A stretch of 31,792 nucleotides of DNA from Prorocentrum cordatum (GCA_963575745.1 CAUYUJ010003565.1:46223-78014); one strand, 5' to 3'. Shown: positions 17,245 to 27,378, counted from the first letter of the stretch. The notes: generated from the sequence alone by a model not told the origin. A program made the numbers and translations.

Positions 17245-17490
17245 ATTCATGCACGTGCACGTATCATAATGCGCGCGGCCGGGGACTGAAGGACAGCGTG
17301 TCGCAGCGGCGGAACTGGCGACCCGCTATGCCCTGCAATCGGGTAGCGTGTCGGTCCGCTCTTGCGGAGTGGGAGGTCTGGAAAGGCTCGGGACGTTAAA
17401 GCCTGGGAACATGGACGTGGATAGCATGTCGCGCAAAAACGTGGAAAGCCAGACGCGGCGGCGCCACACACGATCAAAACGCGACAGACC

Positions 17491-17667
17491 GTAAGTAAGC
17501 TGGGAGGTCCGCGCGGATTTCTCGGATCGGCGCTGGAATCCCCCCTCCCTGGCGCGCGGAGCGCGCCAGGGGCGGCACCGGAGGCGACGCCGCGGGGCCC
17601 CAGCGCCGATCCGAGAAATCCGCGCGGACCTCCGAATTTTTACGCTTATGCCACTTTCTGTTCCCCC
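17491..17667. mobile_element. TIR element, family A copy 3
   Basis: GGAGGTCCGCGCGGATTTCT and CGGATCGGCGCTGG are mirrored almost perfectly on the right. The right outer end (CGCTTATGCCACTTTCTG, then TTCCCCC) matches copy 2. The left outer end is degraded and no TSD is evident. The interior carries the GGCGCGC/GCGCGCC palindrome and GGCGACGCCGC. Confidence 0.8.
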
Positions 17668-18289
17668 GGATGTCCGACAGTCGATGTTTCCACTGGCGGG
17701 CCTCTGTAGATTTCCGCTCTCTCCGGGCCGTTGTCGGGCGCCGCGGGGCAGGCCGGAAGGGATCCCGGACGGAGGAAAGCCGCCCCGGGGAAGCGGTCCG
17801 GACCTCTGAGGCCGCGGACTGAAGCAACATCTGCTCGGCGGAGGTTCAGGACTGTACATCTCCTCCTCCTCCTCCTCCTCCTCCTCCGCCGCCTCCTCCG
17901 CCTCCTCCTCCCCCTTCTCCCCGATGCCGGATTCCAGAAACCTCTTGAGGGCGTACTTTTTACTTCCGCGCCACCTTCCGCCGCCCTTCCGCCAACTTCC
18001 GCCGGCGGAGGCGGCCTCGTTTTACCTCCACCGGCCTTCCGCCGCCCTTCCGCTGATGCCGGCCGAGGAAGAGATGGCAGCTCCTTCAATCCCCGAAGGC
18101 AAGGCCATTTTTTTGAACGCCTCATGCGTGTGTGGTGCACTGTGTCCCGAGAGGGCGCCATGCGACGTACAAGACGTAGCCCGGCGAGGAGCCCAACCCT
18201 TATAGCAGCTCCACCTGACGTGGGTGATGGGCCTCTCCTGTGCACGGCCCAGGTGGGGAGAGTACCACAATGGGTGGTGGGGGAAGGGG
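17668..18289. repeat. short (TCC)n tract and CCTTCCGCCGCC repeats
   Basis: TCC/GCC triplets at 17858-17915, then tandem CCTTCCGCC-type repeats at 17965-18055. The remainder is GC-rich with overlapping open frames in several phases and no convincing gene. Confidence 0.6.
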
Positions 18290-19290
18290 CGCACGCAGGC
18301 TTCTCCGCTGGGGCCGCAGGGGAAGCTCCCTGGGTGCGCGGGGAAGCGCACGGTGCGCACTTCGCCACGGGGGCCCAGAAGTGGGGCCCGGGTAGGGGTG
18401 CGCCGAAACGGGCGAAACTACGAATGAAAACGTTCCCACCGAGGCCGCAAGTAGAACTCCCCTACGGGGAGCGCGATCGGCGTGAGAGGTGCGCAGAAAC
18501 GAGAGGCGCCGCCATGCCAGAGGTGGAACTCCGCACCGGGGCCGCGATCCTCGTGAGTAGTGCGTCCGAATGGACGGCGCCGCCATGCGGACCCTGCCAC
18601 TGGGGCCGTCGGTTGAGCTCCCTGCGGGGCCACGAGCTGTGTGAAGTCAGTCAAGCCTGGCGCCCAGACGGCGCATCGGCATGAAATGTTACACGGTGCA
18701 ATGGCACGCAGGACACCAATCAAAGGAAGTCTCCTGGCAAGAACAAGTAAACGATAGTCGCTTGCCGCCCACTGCTATTTCGGACTCCTTGTCTGTCTTC
18801 TGTACACCCCTGCAGCCTATGCACCTTTGTGCCGGGCTCGCACATGATGAATTTGAGGGGTTTACCTTCGGGCACTGCCGAAATCTACGTATACAAATCT
18901 ATATCGATGTGTACAACAAGTGACCGCGGCGAACGAGACGGCGCCGAAATTGATGGCGCCGCCGTGGAGCCCACTTATGAGGTCACGATCCTCGTGAGAA
19001 GTGCGCTGAAATAGGTTGTGCCACTAATTATGCGGACCCTGCCACTAGGGCCGTCGGTGGAGCTACCTGCAGGGCCACGGTCCTCGTGACGGGTGCGCCG
19101 AAATGGGCGGCGCCGCCATGCGGACCCTGCCACTGGGGCCATGGGTGGAGCTCCCCATGGCGCCACAGAACGTGTGAGGGGTGTGCCGCAAGGGGCTCGG
19201 CGCCACCATATTTCGGCGCCCACTGAGAGCGTGGGTGCAGCTTCCCATGGAGCCGCGAAATGTGTGACGGGTGCGCCTACATGGGCAAGC
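18290..19290. repeat. degenerate satellite array, units about 75-90 bp
   Basis: Repeated blocks read GCGCCGAAATGGGCGGC, GCCGCCATGCGGACCC, CTGCCACTGGGGCCGTC, GGTGGAGCTCCC and GGGGCCACG. The best-spaced pair (19041 and 19129) are 88 bp apart. The CCACTGGGG / TCGGTGG / GCTCCC / GGGGCCACGA order is the same as in the arrays from 21655, so this is a diverged member of that satellite superfamily. Confidence 0.75.
18681..18923 (+). CDS. possible 80-codon ORF inside the satellite
   Basis: An ATG-led frame reads MKCYTVQWHAGHQSKEVSW, later LCAGLAHDEFEGFTFGHC, and ends RIQIYIDVYNK at TGA. Codons are not GC-biased and the DNA is less GC-rich than the array units on both sides, so this segment looks inserted. 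A dispersed element fragment is an equal possibility. No family recognised. Confidence 0.3.
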   Translation: MKCYTVQWHAGHQSKEVSWQEQVNDSRLPPTAISDSLSVFCTPLQPMHLCAGLAHDEFEGFTFGHCRNLRIQIYIDVYNK

Positions 19291-19794
19291 GGAGAGCAGA
19301 GCAAGGAGGAGAGGGGGGAGGAGAAGGATGGAGAAGAAGACGAAGGAGAAGACGCGCGTGCTGCTGATAAAAGAGGAAGACCCGACTCAAACAAGATGTT
19401 GGGACAACAAAAAAACATCACGTTACCGATGCGGCGCCATCGGAAACGGGCCAACACGCTGTCCCGGAGCGGGAAGGAAGGAGAAGGTACGCACTCGGGG
19501 GGATGGCCCTGTCAGGGAGTCTGGAGGAAACCTTCGCGCAGAGAAGGCTCGGCACGGCAAGCCCCCGCCGTGCTGGCGCCGGCCCCGGCTCCCGACACCG
19601 CGCGAACGCCTCGGCCTTGCGTGCCCCCCACGCTCGAAGGCAACCCAGAGAGGCTGCCGACTCCCTCTCTCGCGCGGGCTTCGCGCCGCAGTGGGGGCCC
19701 GGGACAGGCCTTTGGAGGGCCTTCACGCTCGAGCGGTCTCCGGCCGGCCCTTTGCCGCGCAGCAGGCCTGGCGCGAGGCGAGCCTGACGGGAAG
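19291..19794. other. GC-rich unique stretch, no gene called
   Basis: Several long frames overlap here on both strands (Arg/Pro/Ala-rich), as expected for stop-poor GC-rich DNA. Nothing distinguishes one of them. Confidence 0.4.
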
Positions 19795-19945
19795 AGAGAG
19801 AGAGAGTGCGAGAGAGAAGCAGAGAGAGAGAGGGAGAGAGAGAGAGAGAGAAGCAGAGAGAGAGAGAGAGGGAGAGAGGGAGAGAAAGAGAGAGAGAGAG
19901 AGAGAAGCAGAAAGAGAGAGAGAGAGAGAGGGAGCGAGAGAGAAA
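19795..19945. repeat. (GA)n microsatellite with AGAAGC interruptions
   Basis: GA dinucleotides interrupted at irregular intervals by AGAAGC. Frames read Arg-Glu repeats. Confidence 0.95.
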
Positions 19946-20574
19946 CAAAGATACGTCCGGCCCGATTTTTCAACACGCGGTGCCCGGAAAACCCGACCCT
20001 TGCCGCGGGGCTGGCTTCTCATCCCGAATCGACGTTTGGCGGTCCCTGAGCCCAGCGAGGGCCCCTGGGGGCCCCAAAAAAAAAAAAACATTTCCCACCA
20101 CGCGGTCATGCCTGGGCATGGATGGATACATGTTTTTTTTTGTTGATTCGCGGGTCGAGAGCGCACCTCTTCCGGTCGAAGCTAAGCGGGCCGCGCCAAG
20201 CTTGAATTAACAAAGAGGGGGACAGAGCATGGATGGAAACATGTCTCTCTCTTGATATATATATATATATATAGTAGACTCTTTCTCTATGTATATGTAT
20301 GTACACATATACATGTATAGCAACATACAGCGGATAACAAAGGTGACCCCCCTTCACCCCTTCTATCGGAGTATCCACGGGGTGTGTCTGGTTTCGGATT
20401 GCCATAAGAGGCGCGGGAGGCGAACTTGTTGGGCTAGCTTCATAATCGCCCCCAAACTTCGCATCGTCCCTTTGACCTTCAAATCAGGCATATCACCATA
20501 AGTACCCCTTCTTACTATCAATTTCTGGCGGATGTAGCAAGCGAAAAGCAAATGTTCGAAGACACGCTAAGTTC
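19946..20574. other. mixed unique sequence with A/T runs
   Basis: Contains an A13 run after GGGGGCCCC near 20077, a T9 run near 20133, (AT)n at 20254-20272 and a TATGTATATGTATGTA patch. CATGGATGGA-ACATG occurs twice, near 20118 and 20229, marking a short direct repeat. No gene is called. Confidence 0.45.
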
Positions 20575-20720
20575 TCTGAGGAGGAGGAGGAGGAGGAGGA
20601 GGAGAGTGAGGGGGAGGAGACAGGAAGCCGAAAGGAAGAGGACAACAGGAGGTGAGAGGAGGAGAGAAGAGGAAATAACAAGAGAGAAGAAGGAATGGAG
20701 AGGAGGAGAGAGACGGGCAA
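20575..20720. repeat. (GGA)n-derived polypurine tract
   Basis: GGA triplets degenerate into AG-rich sequence. A shorter pyrimidine counterpart lies at 20885-20960, again an inverted pair. Confidence 0.85.
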
Positions 20721-20769
20721 TGAGGACAGAGAGGAGGACAAACTTGATTATCGCAGTAATTGTTCTCAC

Positions 20770-21061
20770 CCCCCAAAGAGCAACCATGAGTACTCCTACA
20801 ACGCAAATGGAAAACCACCCATCACACTTTCGTTTTACACCCAGCATTTGATAGGTTCGAAACTTCGATTTCTCTTGCAATCCCCTCATCCTCTTCCTCC
20901 TTCTCCTCCTCCCTCTCCTCTTCCTTGCCCTCCTCTTCTGTCACTGCACTCCTCCTCTCCTTTGTCCCTCCGTGCCCCGACCGAACATTTGAATCGCCAC
21001 CTGTTTTGTGTAACCATCGGCGAACAGCAACCATGAGTACTCCTACATCTCAATGCACTCC
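20770..21061 (-). other. pair of 30-bp direct repeats and an acidic minus-strand frame
   Basis: AGCAACCATGAGTACTCC followed by TACA occurs at about 20780 and 21028. Between them the minus strand reads KEEEREEEKEEEDEGIAR, then EIEVSNLSNAGCKTKV with a stop at 20822. The acidic part is repeat-derived; the tail is complex and could be coding. Low confidence. Confidence 0.3.
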
Positions 21062-21361
21062 CCCTCAAAGGAACCAGTGTGTCATGGCACTTGCGTGTTT
21101 CACAGGTCTCGTACTCGCCCCATACCTCTAGGCAGGACCCAAAAGAGTGGCCCGTGCAACGTTCTACCATTGTGTTTCTCAGGGTTCGTGCGCACCCAAC
21201 TTCTTTAAACAAGCTCCAGGGGAAGGCTTCTCCAGATGATATTGAAAGGCATTCAAAAACCATCCAGGCATCCCAACGTAGATATCTCCAGGCCAAAAGA
21301 ACTATTATTCCAGGACCCCGAACGTTCCGATCCCCATGGTGCGATTCTCACCCGCATAGAG

Positions 21362-21570
21362 TTATTATTATTATATATATGTATATATATATATATATGC
21401 GTATATACACATGTACACATAGAGAATGATAAAGAGAGACGGACAACAATATATAGTTATATATAGCGATATATATATATATATATATATGTATGTATAT
21501 ATATATATATAGATCGAGAGGGAGAGGGGGGAGAGAGAAAGAGAGAGAGAGAGAGAGCGATAGAGAGAAA
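21362..21570. repeat. (TA)n and (GA)n microsatellites
   Basis: TATATA/GTATA runs at 21362-21415 and 21449-21512, then GAGAGA to 21570, leading directly into the satellite arrays. Confidence 0.9.
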
Positions 21571-21582
21571 ACAAACAGCCTT

Positions 21583-21654
21583 ATCCGGGCGAAAGACCCA
21601 ACCATATGAAGCTGTGGGTACCGCAATTGTGAATGTCGTCTTCGGTGTAGCTCC
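21583..21654. repeat. satellite head module, copy 1 (diverged)
   Basis: Contains CGGGCGAAAGACCCAACCA, ATGAAGCTGTGGGTACCG and AATTGTGAAT, matching the modules at 23335 and 24547. As there, it lies immediately upstream of a run of satellite units. Confidence 0.75.
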
Positions 21655-22630
21655 CTATGTGGGCATGAAGCGCTGCGCTGGGCGGGGGGGGGAACGCATG
21701 CGGGCGGTAGCACTGGGGCCGTCGGTGAAGCTCCCTATGAGGCCACGGAACGCTGCACTGGGTGAGTGAAAATACCAAATTCTGCGTGTGGGACGCATGC
21801 GGGCGATCCAATTGGGGGCTTCGGTGGGGCCCCCCATGGGGCCGCGAAGGGCTGTACTGGGTGGGTGAACATTCCAAATTGGGTGTGGGGGGCGCACGTA
21901 GGCGGCCCCACTCGGGGCTTCGGTGGGGCTCCCTATGGGGCCACGAAGCGCTGCACTATGTCTGTGCAAATCCAAAATTTGGTGTGGGGGGCGCATGCAG
22001 GCGGTACCACTGGAGACTTCGGTGGAATTCCCTGTGGGGGACGCATGTCGGCGGTCCCATTGGGGGCTTCGGTGGGGCTCCCTATGGGGCCACGAAGCGC
22101 TGTACTGGGCGGGTGGAAATGCCAAATTGAGCATGGTGGACGCATGCGGGCGGTCCCATTTTGGGTTTCGGTGGACCCCCCTATGGGGCCACGAAGCGCT
22201 GTACTGGGCAGGTGACAATGCCACATCGGGGGGTGGGAGGCGCATGCGGACGGTCCTACCGGGGGCTTCGGTGGGACTCTGTATGGGGCCACGAAGCGCT
22301 GTACTGGGTTGGTGGCAGTGCCAAGTTGGGTGTGGCGGACGCATGCGGGCGGTCCCACTGGGGGCTTTGGTGGGGCTCCCCATTGGGCCACGAAGCACTG
22401 TACTGGGTGAGTGAAAATGCCAAATTTGATGTGGGGGCCGCGTGTGGGCGGTACCACTGGGGGCTTCGGTGGGTATCCCTGTGGGGCCACGAAACGCTGT
22501 ACTGGGCACGTGAAAATGCATAATTGTGTGTGTGTGTGTGATTGTGATTGTGATTGTGATTGTGATTGTGATTGTGATTGTGATTGTGATTGTGATTGTG
22601 ATTGTGATTGTGATTGTGATTGTGATTGTG

Positions 22631-22690
<60 letters not shown>

Positions 22691-22691
22691 T

Positions 22692-22724
<33 letters not shown>

Positions 22725-23334
22725 GCATGCGGTTTGTTCCTCCGGGGGCTTCGGTGGGGCTCCCTATGGGGCCACGGAACGTTGTGCTGGGTGGGTGGCA
22801 ATACCAACTTGGGTGTGGGGACGCTTGCGGGCGGTCCCACTGGGGGCTGCGGTGGGGCTCCCTATTGGGCCACGAAGCGCTGTACTGAGTGTGTGAACAT
22901 GCCAAATTGGATGTGGGGGTCACATGTGGGCGGTTCCACTGAAGGCTTCGGTGGAGCAACCTATGGGGTCACGAAGCGTTGTAGTGGGTGTGTGAAACGC
23001 ATGGGGACGCATGCGGGCGGTCCCAAATTGAGCATGGTGGACGCGTGCGGGCGGTCCCACTGGGGGCTTCGGTAGAGCTCCTTATGGGGCCACGAAGCGT
23101 TGTACTGGGTGAGTGAAAATGCCAAATTGCATGTGGGGGCCGCGTGTGGGCGGTACCACTGGGGGTTTCGGTGGGTCTCCCTCTTGGGCAGCGAAGCGCT
23201 GTGCTGGGTGAGCGAAAATACCAAATTGGATGTGTGGGGCGCATGTGGGCGGTACCACTGGGGGCGTCGGTGGGGTTCCCTATGGGGCCACGAAACGTTT
23301 GAGGGATGTGCCGGCATGGGTGTGGGGGACGCAT
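21655..23334. repeat. satellite array A, 99-bp unit
   Basis: Unit order: GGGGCCACGAAGCGCTGTAC, TGGGTGGGTGAAAATGCC, AAATTG, GGTGTGGGG, GCGCATGCGGGCGGTCCC, ACTGGGGGCTTCGGTGGGG, CTCCCTAT. GGGCCACGAA recurs at 22090, 22189, 22289, 22388 and 22487, giving 99-100 bp spacing. Because 99 is a multiple of three, one minus frame of 434 codons runs through as 33-residue repeats, but other frames are open too. It is interrupted by the microsatellites at 22525-22722. Confidence 0.9.
22525..22722. repeat. (TGTGAT)n, (TG)n and a 31-G run inside array A
   Basis: About 16 TGTGAT hexamers are followed by (TG)n and then 31 consecutive G. The run is bounded by normal satellite unit sequence on both sides, so it expanded inside a unit (at the ATTGGGTGTGGGGG position). 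Homopolymer length may be unreliable. Confidence 0.9.
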
Positions 23335-23430
23335 CAAAACGAGGACCCAACACCACAGGATGGTTGGGAAAGTAACCGGGCATAAAACCCAACCAGATGC
23401 AGTTGTGAGTACCGTAATTGTGAATAACTT
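23335..23430. repeat. satellite head module, copy 2
   Basis: Reads CAAAACGAGGACCCAACACC, then GGTTGGGAAAGTAACC, then CCCAACCAGATGCAGTTGTG and AGTACCGTAATTG. It separates array A from array B. Confidence 0.9.
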
Positions 23431-25330
23431 CTTCGGTGGAACTCCCTATGTGGCCACGAAACGCTGTACCGGGTGGGTGAAACGCAGGGAGCCAGGGCCG
23501 TGTTGGGTGGTGGCGGGCGCATGCGGGCGGTGCCACTGGGACCTTCCGTGGGGCTCCTTATGGGGCCACGAAACGCTGTAATGCGTGGGTGAAACGCATG
23601 GGGCAAGTGTTGTGTTGGGTGGTGGCGGACGCATGCGGGCGGTGCCAGTGGGACTTTCGGTGAAGCTTTTTTATGGGGCCACGAAACCTTCTACTGGGTA
23701 GGTGAAATGCAAGGAGCAAGGGCTATGCTGAGTGGTGGCGGACGCATGCGGGCGGTGCCACTGGGACCTTCGGTGGAGCCCCCCCATGGGGCCACGAAAC
23801 GATGTACTGGGTGTGTGAAGCAGGGGGCGAGGGCTGTGCTGGGTGGTGGCGGACGCATGCAGGCGCTGCCACTGGGACCTTCGGTGGATCCCCCTTTATG
23901 GGGCCACGAAACCCTGTACTGGGTGGGTGAAACGAAGGGAGCAAGGGCTGTGCTGGGTGGTGGCGGACGCATGCGGGCGGTGCCACTGGGACCTTCGGTG
24001 GAGCTCCCTATGGGGCCACGAAACCTTGTACTGGTTGGGTGAAACGCAAAGAGCAGGGGCTGTGCTGGTTGGTGGCGGACGCATGCGGGCGGTGCCACTG
24101 AGACCTTCGGTGGGGCTCCCTGTGTGGCCACGAAACCCTGTACTGGGTGGGTGAAACGCAGGGAGCCAGGGCCGTGTTGGGTGGTGGCGGGCGCATGCGG
24201 GCGGTGCCACTGGAACCTTCGGTCGAGCCCCCTATGTGGCCACGAAGCGTTGTACAGGGTGGGTGAAACGCTTGGAGCAAGGGCAGTGTCTGGTGGTGGC
24301 GGACGCATGCGGGCGGTGCCACTGAAATTTCCGGTGGAGCACCGTATGGGACCACGAAACCCAGCACTGGGTGGGCGAAACGACGCATGCGGGCGGTGCC
24401 ACTGGGACCTTCGGTGGAGCCCCCTTCTGGGGCCACGAAGCGCTGTACCAGGGGAGGGGAAACGCAGGGAACAAAGGCAGTGTTGGGTGTTGGCGGGCGC
24501 ATGCGGGCGGTGCCAGTGAGACCTTCGGACGCGGGGACCGTCTCTTCAAAACGAGGACCCAACACCACAGGACGGTTGGGAAAGCAACCTGGCGAAAGGC
24601 CCAACCAGATGCAGTTGTGAGTACTGTGATACTGCACATTTTTTTTGGTGGCGCTCCCTATGGGGCCACGAAACGCTGTACTGGGTGGGTGAAACGCTTG
24701 GAGCCAGGGCCGTGTTGGGTGGTGGCAGGCGCATGCGGGCGGCGCCACCGGGACCTTCGGTGGAATTCCGTGGAATTCCCTATGGGGCCACGAAGCGCTG
24801 TACTGGGTGGGTGAAACGCAAGGAGCAAGGGCTGTACTGGGTGGTGGCGGACGCATACGGGCGGTGCCTCTGGGACCTTCGGTGGAGCTCCCTGTGGGGC
24901 CACGAAACGCTGTACTGGGTGGGCGAAGCGCAGGGAGCAAGGGCCGTGCTGGGTGGTAGCGGACGCATGCGGGCGGTGCCACTTGGACCTTCGGTTGAGC
25001 CCCCTATGGGGCCACGAAGCCCTGTACTGGGTGGGTGAAACGCAGGAAGCAAGGGCCGTGTAGGGCGGTGGCGGACGCATGCGGGCGGTGCCTCTGGGAC
25101 CTTCGGTGGAGCTGCCTGTGGGGCCACGAAGCGCTGTACTGGGTGGGTGAAACGCAGGAAGCAAAGGCCGTGTAGAGTGGTGGCGGACGCATGCGGGCGG
25201 TGCCACTGAGACCTTCGGTGGAGCTCCCTAATTATGGGGCCACGAAGCGCTGTACTGCGTGGGTGAAACGCAGGGAGTAATGGCTGTGCTGGGTGGTGGC
25301 GGACGCATGCGGGCGGTCCCACTGGGGGCA
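23431..25330. repeat. satellite array B, 112-bp unit
   Basis: Same backbone as array A but with a different centre: GTGAAACGCAGGGAGCAAGG, GCTGTGCTGGGTGGTGGCGG, ACGCATGCGGGCGGTGCC, ACTGGGACCTTCGGTGGAG. GGGCCACGAA recurs at 23904, 24016, 24128 and 24240, an exact 112-bp spacing. Since 112 is not a multiple of three, the long minus frames cycle through three peptide readings, which argues against protein coding. About 16 units are present in two sub-blocks separated by head module copy 3. Confidence 0.9.
24547..24650. repeat. satellite head module, copy 3
   Basis: Nearly identical to copy 2 (CAAAACGAGGACCCAACACC, GGTTGGGAAAGCAACC, GGCCCAACCAGATGCAG) and again followed at once by satellite units. 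It splits array B in two. Confidence 0.9.
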
Positions 25331-25520
25331 AACATAGTGGGGAGGGACAGCGGCGGGCTGGCCAGCGCGGTCGAGGGCGGCGCCGGCGCGGCACCTCCCC
25401 GTCCCCGAGGTCCGATGCCACGGCAGAAACAGAGTGCAGCACCGCAGCCCCAAACCCGACTTCAACCCTCGGCTAAGCCGACCTCAGGACGAGGATGAGC
25501 TCGGGTGAGGATGCAGTATC

Positions 25521-25725
25521 GGGGGCGCGCAAACATGGATCAGCGATCCATGCATTTGGCGCGCGGTCGCCAGATCCACGGATCGGGGGCGGTGCCCTCC
25601 CCAAAATGCGGCCAGTGCCGCCTCGTCTCGTCCGGCGGCGGAACTCCGCGATTTCACATGGAAACGGGACCCGTCGCTAATCCACGCCCCCTTAATCCAT
25701 GTTTGCGATCGCCAGACAGTAGGGG
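25521..25725. mobile_element. inverted-repeat element with CATGGATC palindrome
   Basis: GCGCAAACATGGATCAG on the left and the complement of TTAATCCATGTTTGCGAT on the right face each other. Inside the left end, CATGGATC-AGC-GATCCATG (25534-25552) is a perfect 8-bp hairpin. Single copy here; borders approximate. Confidence 0.5.
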
Positions 25726-25813
25726 CTCGACCACAAGAAACCTTCCATAAGAAACCGAACCCTGAGACCCTGGGGCGTCCACCGTTCTTTGGCGTGGGAA
25801 CGTCACGCGTTCC

Positions 25814-26221
25814 ATGGCAAAGCCATCGAAACCAAAGAAACCCAGGACACCCCTGAGGCAAGCAAGGTCTTTCTTGGCATGGGTCACCACTGTACATCGA
25901 GAATCTCTGAGACCTGGCGGCTCTAGAGGATGTCTCGGGCGCCGCGGCCTTCTCGGAGCGTTCCGGACCGCTTTAAGGGCCTTCTGTATCCTCGTCCTCG
26001 CCCCTCCCGACTCGGCCACACCTCTCCGCAGCACTTTGTTGGCTGGATCGATCTATGAGGGCCCTGGGGCCAGAGACAAGGCAGGACCGCCCAATGCGGC
26101 AAAATCGGCGCCAGGATCCCAGCGGCGCTCCGCCACTCCCCCGACCTCCTCCTTTTGTGCGCTCTGGCCAGTGTCTCGAGGCAAATCTGGCCGTGGCGAC
26201 GTCGAGGGATATCCAGGATGA
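25814..26221 (+). CDS. possible 135-codon basic ORF, low confidence
   Basis: An ATG-led frame opens MAKPSKPKKPRTPLRQARSF and stays open to TGA. The basic start resembles an organelle- or nucleus-targeted N-terminus. However, the ATG is part of an inverted repeat (TTTGGCGTGGGAACG and CGTTCCATGGCAAA, 25789-25822), and overlapping minus frames are similarly open. It is more likely non-coding. Confidence 0.2.
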   Translation: MAKPSKPKKPRTPLRQARSFLAWVTTVHRESLRPGGSRGCLGRRGLLGAFRTALRAFCILVLAPPDSATPLRSTLLAGSIYEGPGARDKAGPPNAAKSAPGSQRRSATPPTSSFCALWPVSRGKSGRGDVEGYPG

Positions 26222-26324
26222 GTACCGCTAGAAAGCAACTCACAGAAGCGTTTGGTCGTCGCCATGGCGCCCAATGGCGCGTCCAACGTGCGAAGCGGAC
26301 GTGATGCATCTCCCTCATACAGGG

Positions 26325-26475
26325 CAGCTTTTAATACATGTGATTCTTTATATCTATATATATGTGATTTTTCATACATGATCATTTTATGAATATGTTG
26401 TTGCATGAATTCATCAGATTTTAATACTAAATCCCTGCATTTGTAATACATGATCCGTACGCGGAGCATGTATGA
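26325..26475. other. AT-rich island
   Basis: About 150 bp of clearly AT-rich DNA in GC-rich surroundings, with repeated TAATACATG(T/A) and TTTTTCATACATGATC, the latter inverted as GCATGTATGAAAAAC at 26466-26480. It could be a matrix-attachment-like or transposon-derived segment; function unknown. Confidence 0.6.
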
Positions 26476-26489
26476 AAAACGGCACTGTA

Positions 26490-26600
26490 CGGCGACATTG
26501 GGCGCTAATGGGCGTCATGTGGGCACTGTGTGGCGCTAGAGGGCGCTTTTGGGCGCGGTGCACGCGCTATTGGGCGCTATTGGGCGCCATTCGTTATTGG
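26490..26600. repeat. TATTGGGCGC minisatellite
   Basis: About nine degenerate copies of a 10-12 bp unit, (T)ATTGGGCGC, including GCTAATGGGCG and GCTTTTGGGCG variants. GGCGCCCAATGGCGCG at 26265 is an inverted outlier. Confidence 0.8.
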
Positions 26601-26759
26601 GCGGCCCGCAGCAAAAGGGGAGGGTTAGGGGGAGGGGGGGGCTTCTTAGAAGGAGGCTGCTTCGTAGAAGGCGTGGGCTCTAGATATTAGATACGGCCCA
26701 CTCCTCCGAAGAAGAAAGGGTGCTTCTGAAGAGCCTTTCCACCCCTCTGCGCGTGGCCG
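26601..26759. mobile_element. TIR element, family F copy 1
   Basis: GCGGCCCGCAGCAAAAGGGG at the left and the complement of CCACCCCTCTGCGCGTGGCC at the right enclose GAGGCTGCTTCGTAGAAGGC and GGGTGCTTCTGAAGAG. The second copy lies at 29178-29346 in the same orientation. No TSD found. Confidence 0.65.
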
Positions 26760-26881
26760 ACAACGAGAGGCGAGCGGAAGATTCCGTGACATACCATGCG
26801 GTATCGGCGCCTTTTTCCTTCCCCGAGGTCGAGGGCATCGCCGGCGCGGCTCGCCTGGAGGCCCGCGCCACCTCGGGTCAA

Positions 26882-27023
26882 GAGCGCGCCACGACTCGCA
26901 GAGGAACTGCTCGCAAGTGGCCCAGATCTGACGCGGGGCCTGTTAGGATCCATTACATCGCAGCAGACATGTTCCTATTCTGACGTTTGCGACGAAACGC
27001 TTTGCGAGCGGTGGGCCGCGCTC
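26882..27023. mobile_element. TIR element, family H copy 2
   Basis: GAGCGCGCCACGACTCGCAG at the left, the complement of CGAGCGGTGGGCCGCGCTC at the right; compare 5478-5626. GGTCA/GGTCC near the borders may be a weak duplication. Confidence 0.6.
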
Positions 27024-27378
27024 GGTCCTATAGAGACCCGGAGCCCAGGAAACTTGCTTTGCTGATCCTTAGGACCGGGTCGTTGTCCGACGGCCCCAGG
27101 GCCCGACGGCCCCAGGGCCCAGCGAGGGCCCCCAGAGGCCGAAACCGAAGGAAGACCTCCGCATGGAATCTTCCAATACAACACTTCGAGTTTCTTGATC
27201 AGCGCCGGGGGGCGTCACCCCCCGCCGACAGCCTCACATCGACCGCCGTCGCGGGCAGCCACCGCGAGCCGAGGGCGCTCCGACCCCCGTCCCGGCGCGG
27301 TTGCGAGGCGAGGCTGACCCCGTCGGGTGGGTACCCCCCCACGCATATCAAGAAACCCACAGTGGACCTCTGGGACTT
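27024..27378. other. GC-rich sequence with a 16-bp tandem
   Basis: CGACGGCCCCAGGGCC occurs twice in perfect tandem at 27088-27119, followed by CCAGCGAGGGCCCC, which also occurs near 20053. A plus frame is open throughout but shows no clear peptide pattern. Confidence 0.45.

Noticed and set aside
21655-22959. 434-codon minus-strand ORF with 33-residue repeats
   Set aside because: It is the 99-bp satellite read through in frame. The other minus frames and the plus frames are also largely open, and array B (112-bp unit) breaks any constant peptide reading.
21655-25330. Possible CRISPR array
   Set aside because: The whole 99- or 112-bp unit is repeated, with no short repeat/unique spacer alternation, and the context is eukaryotic.
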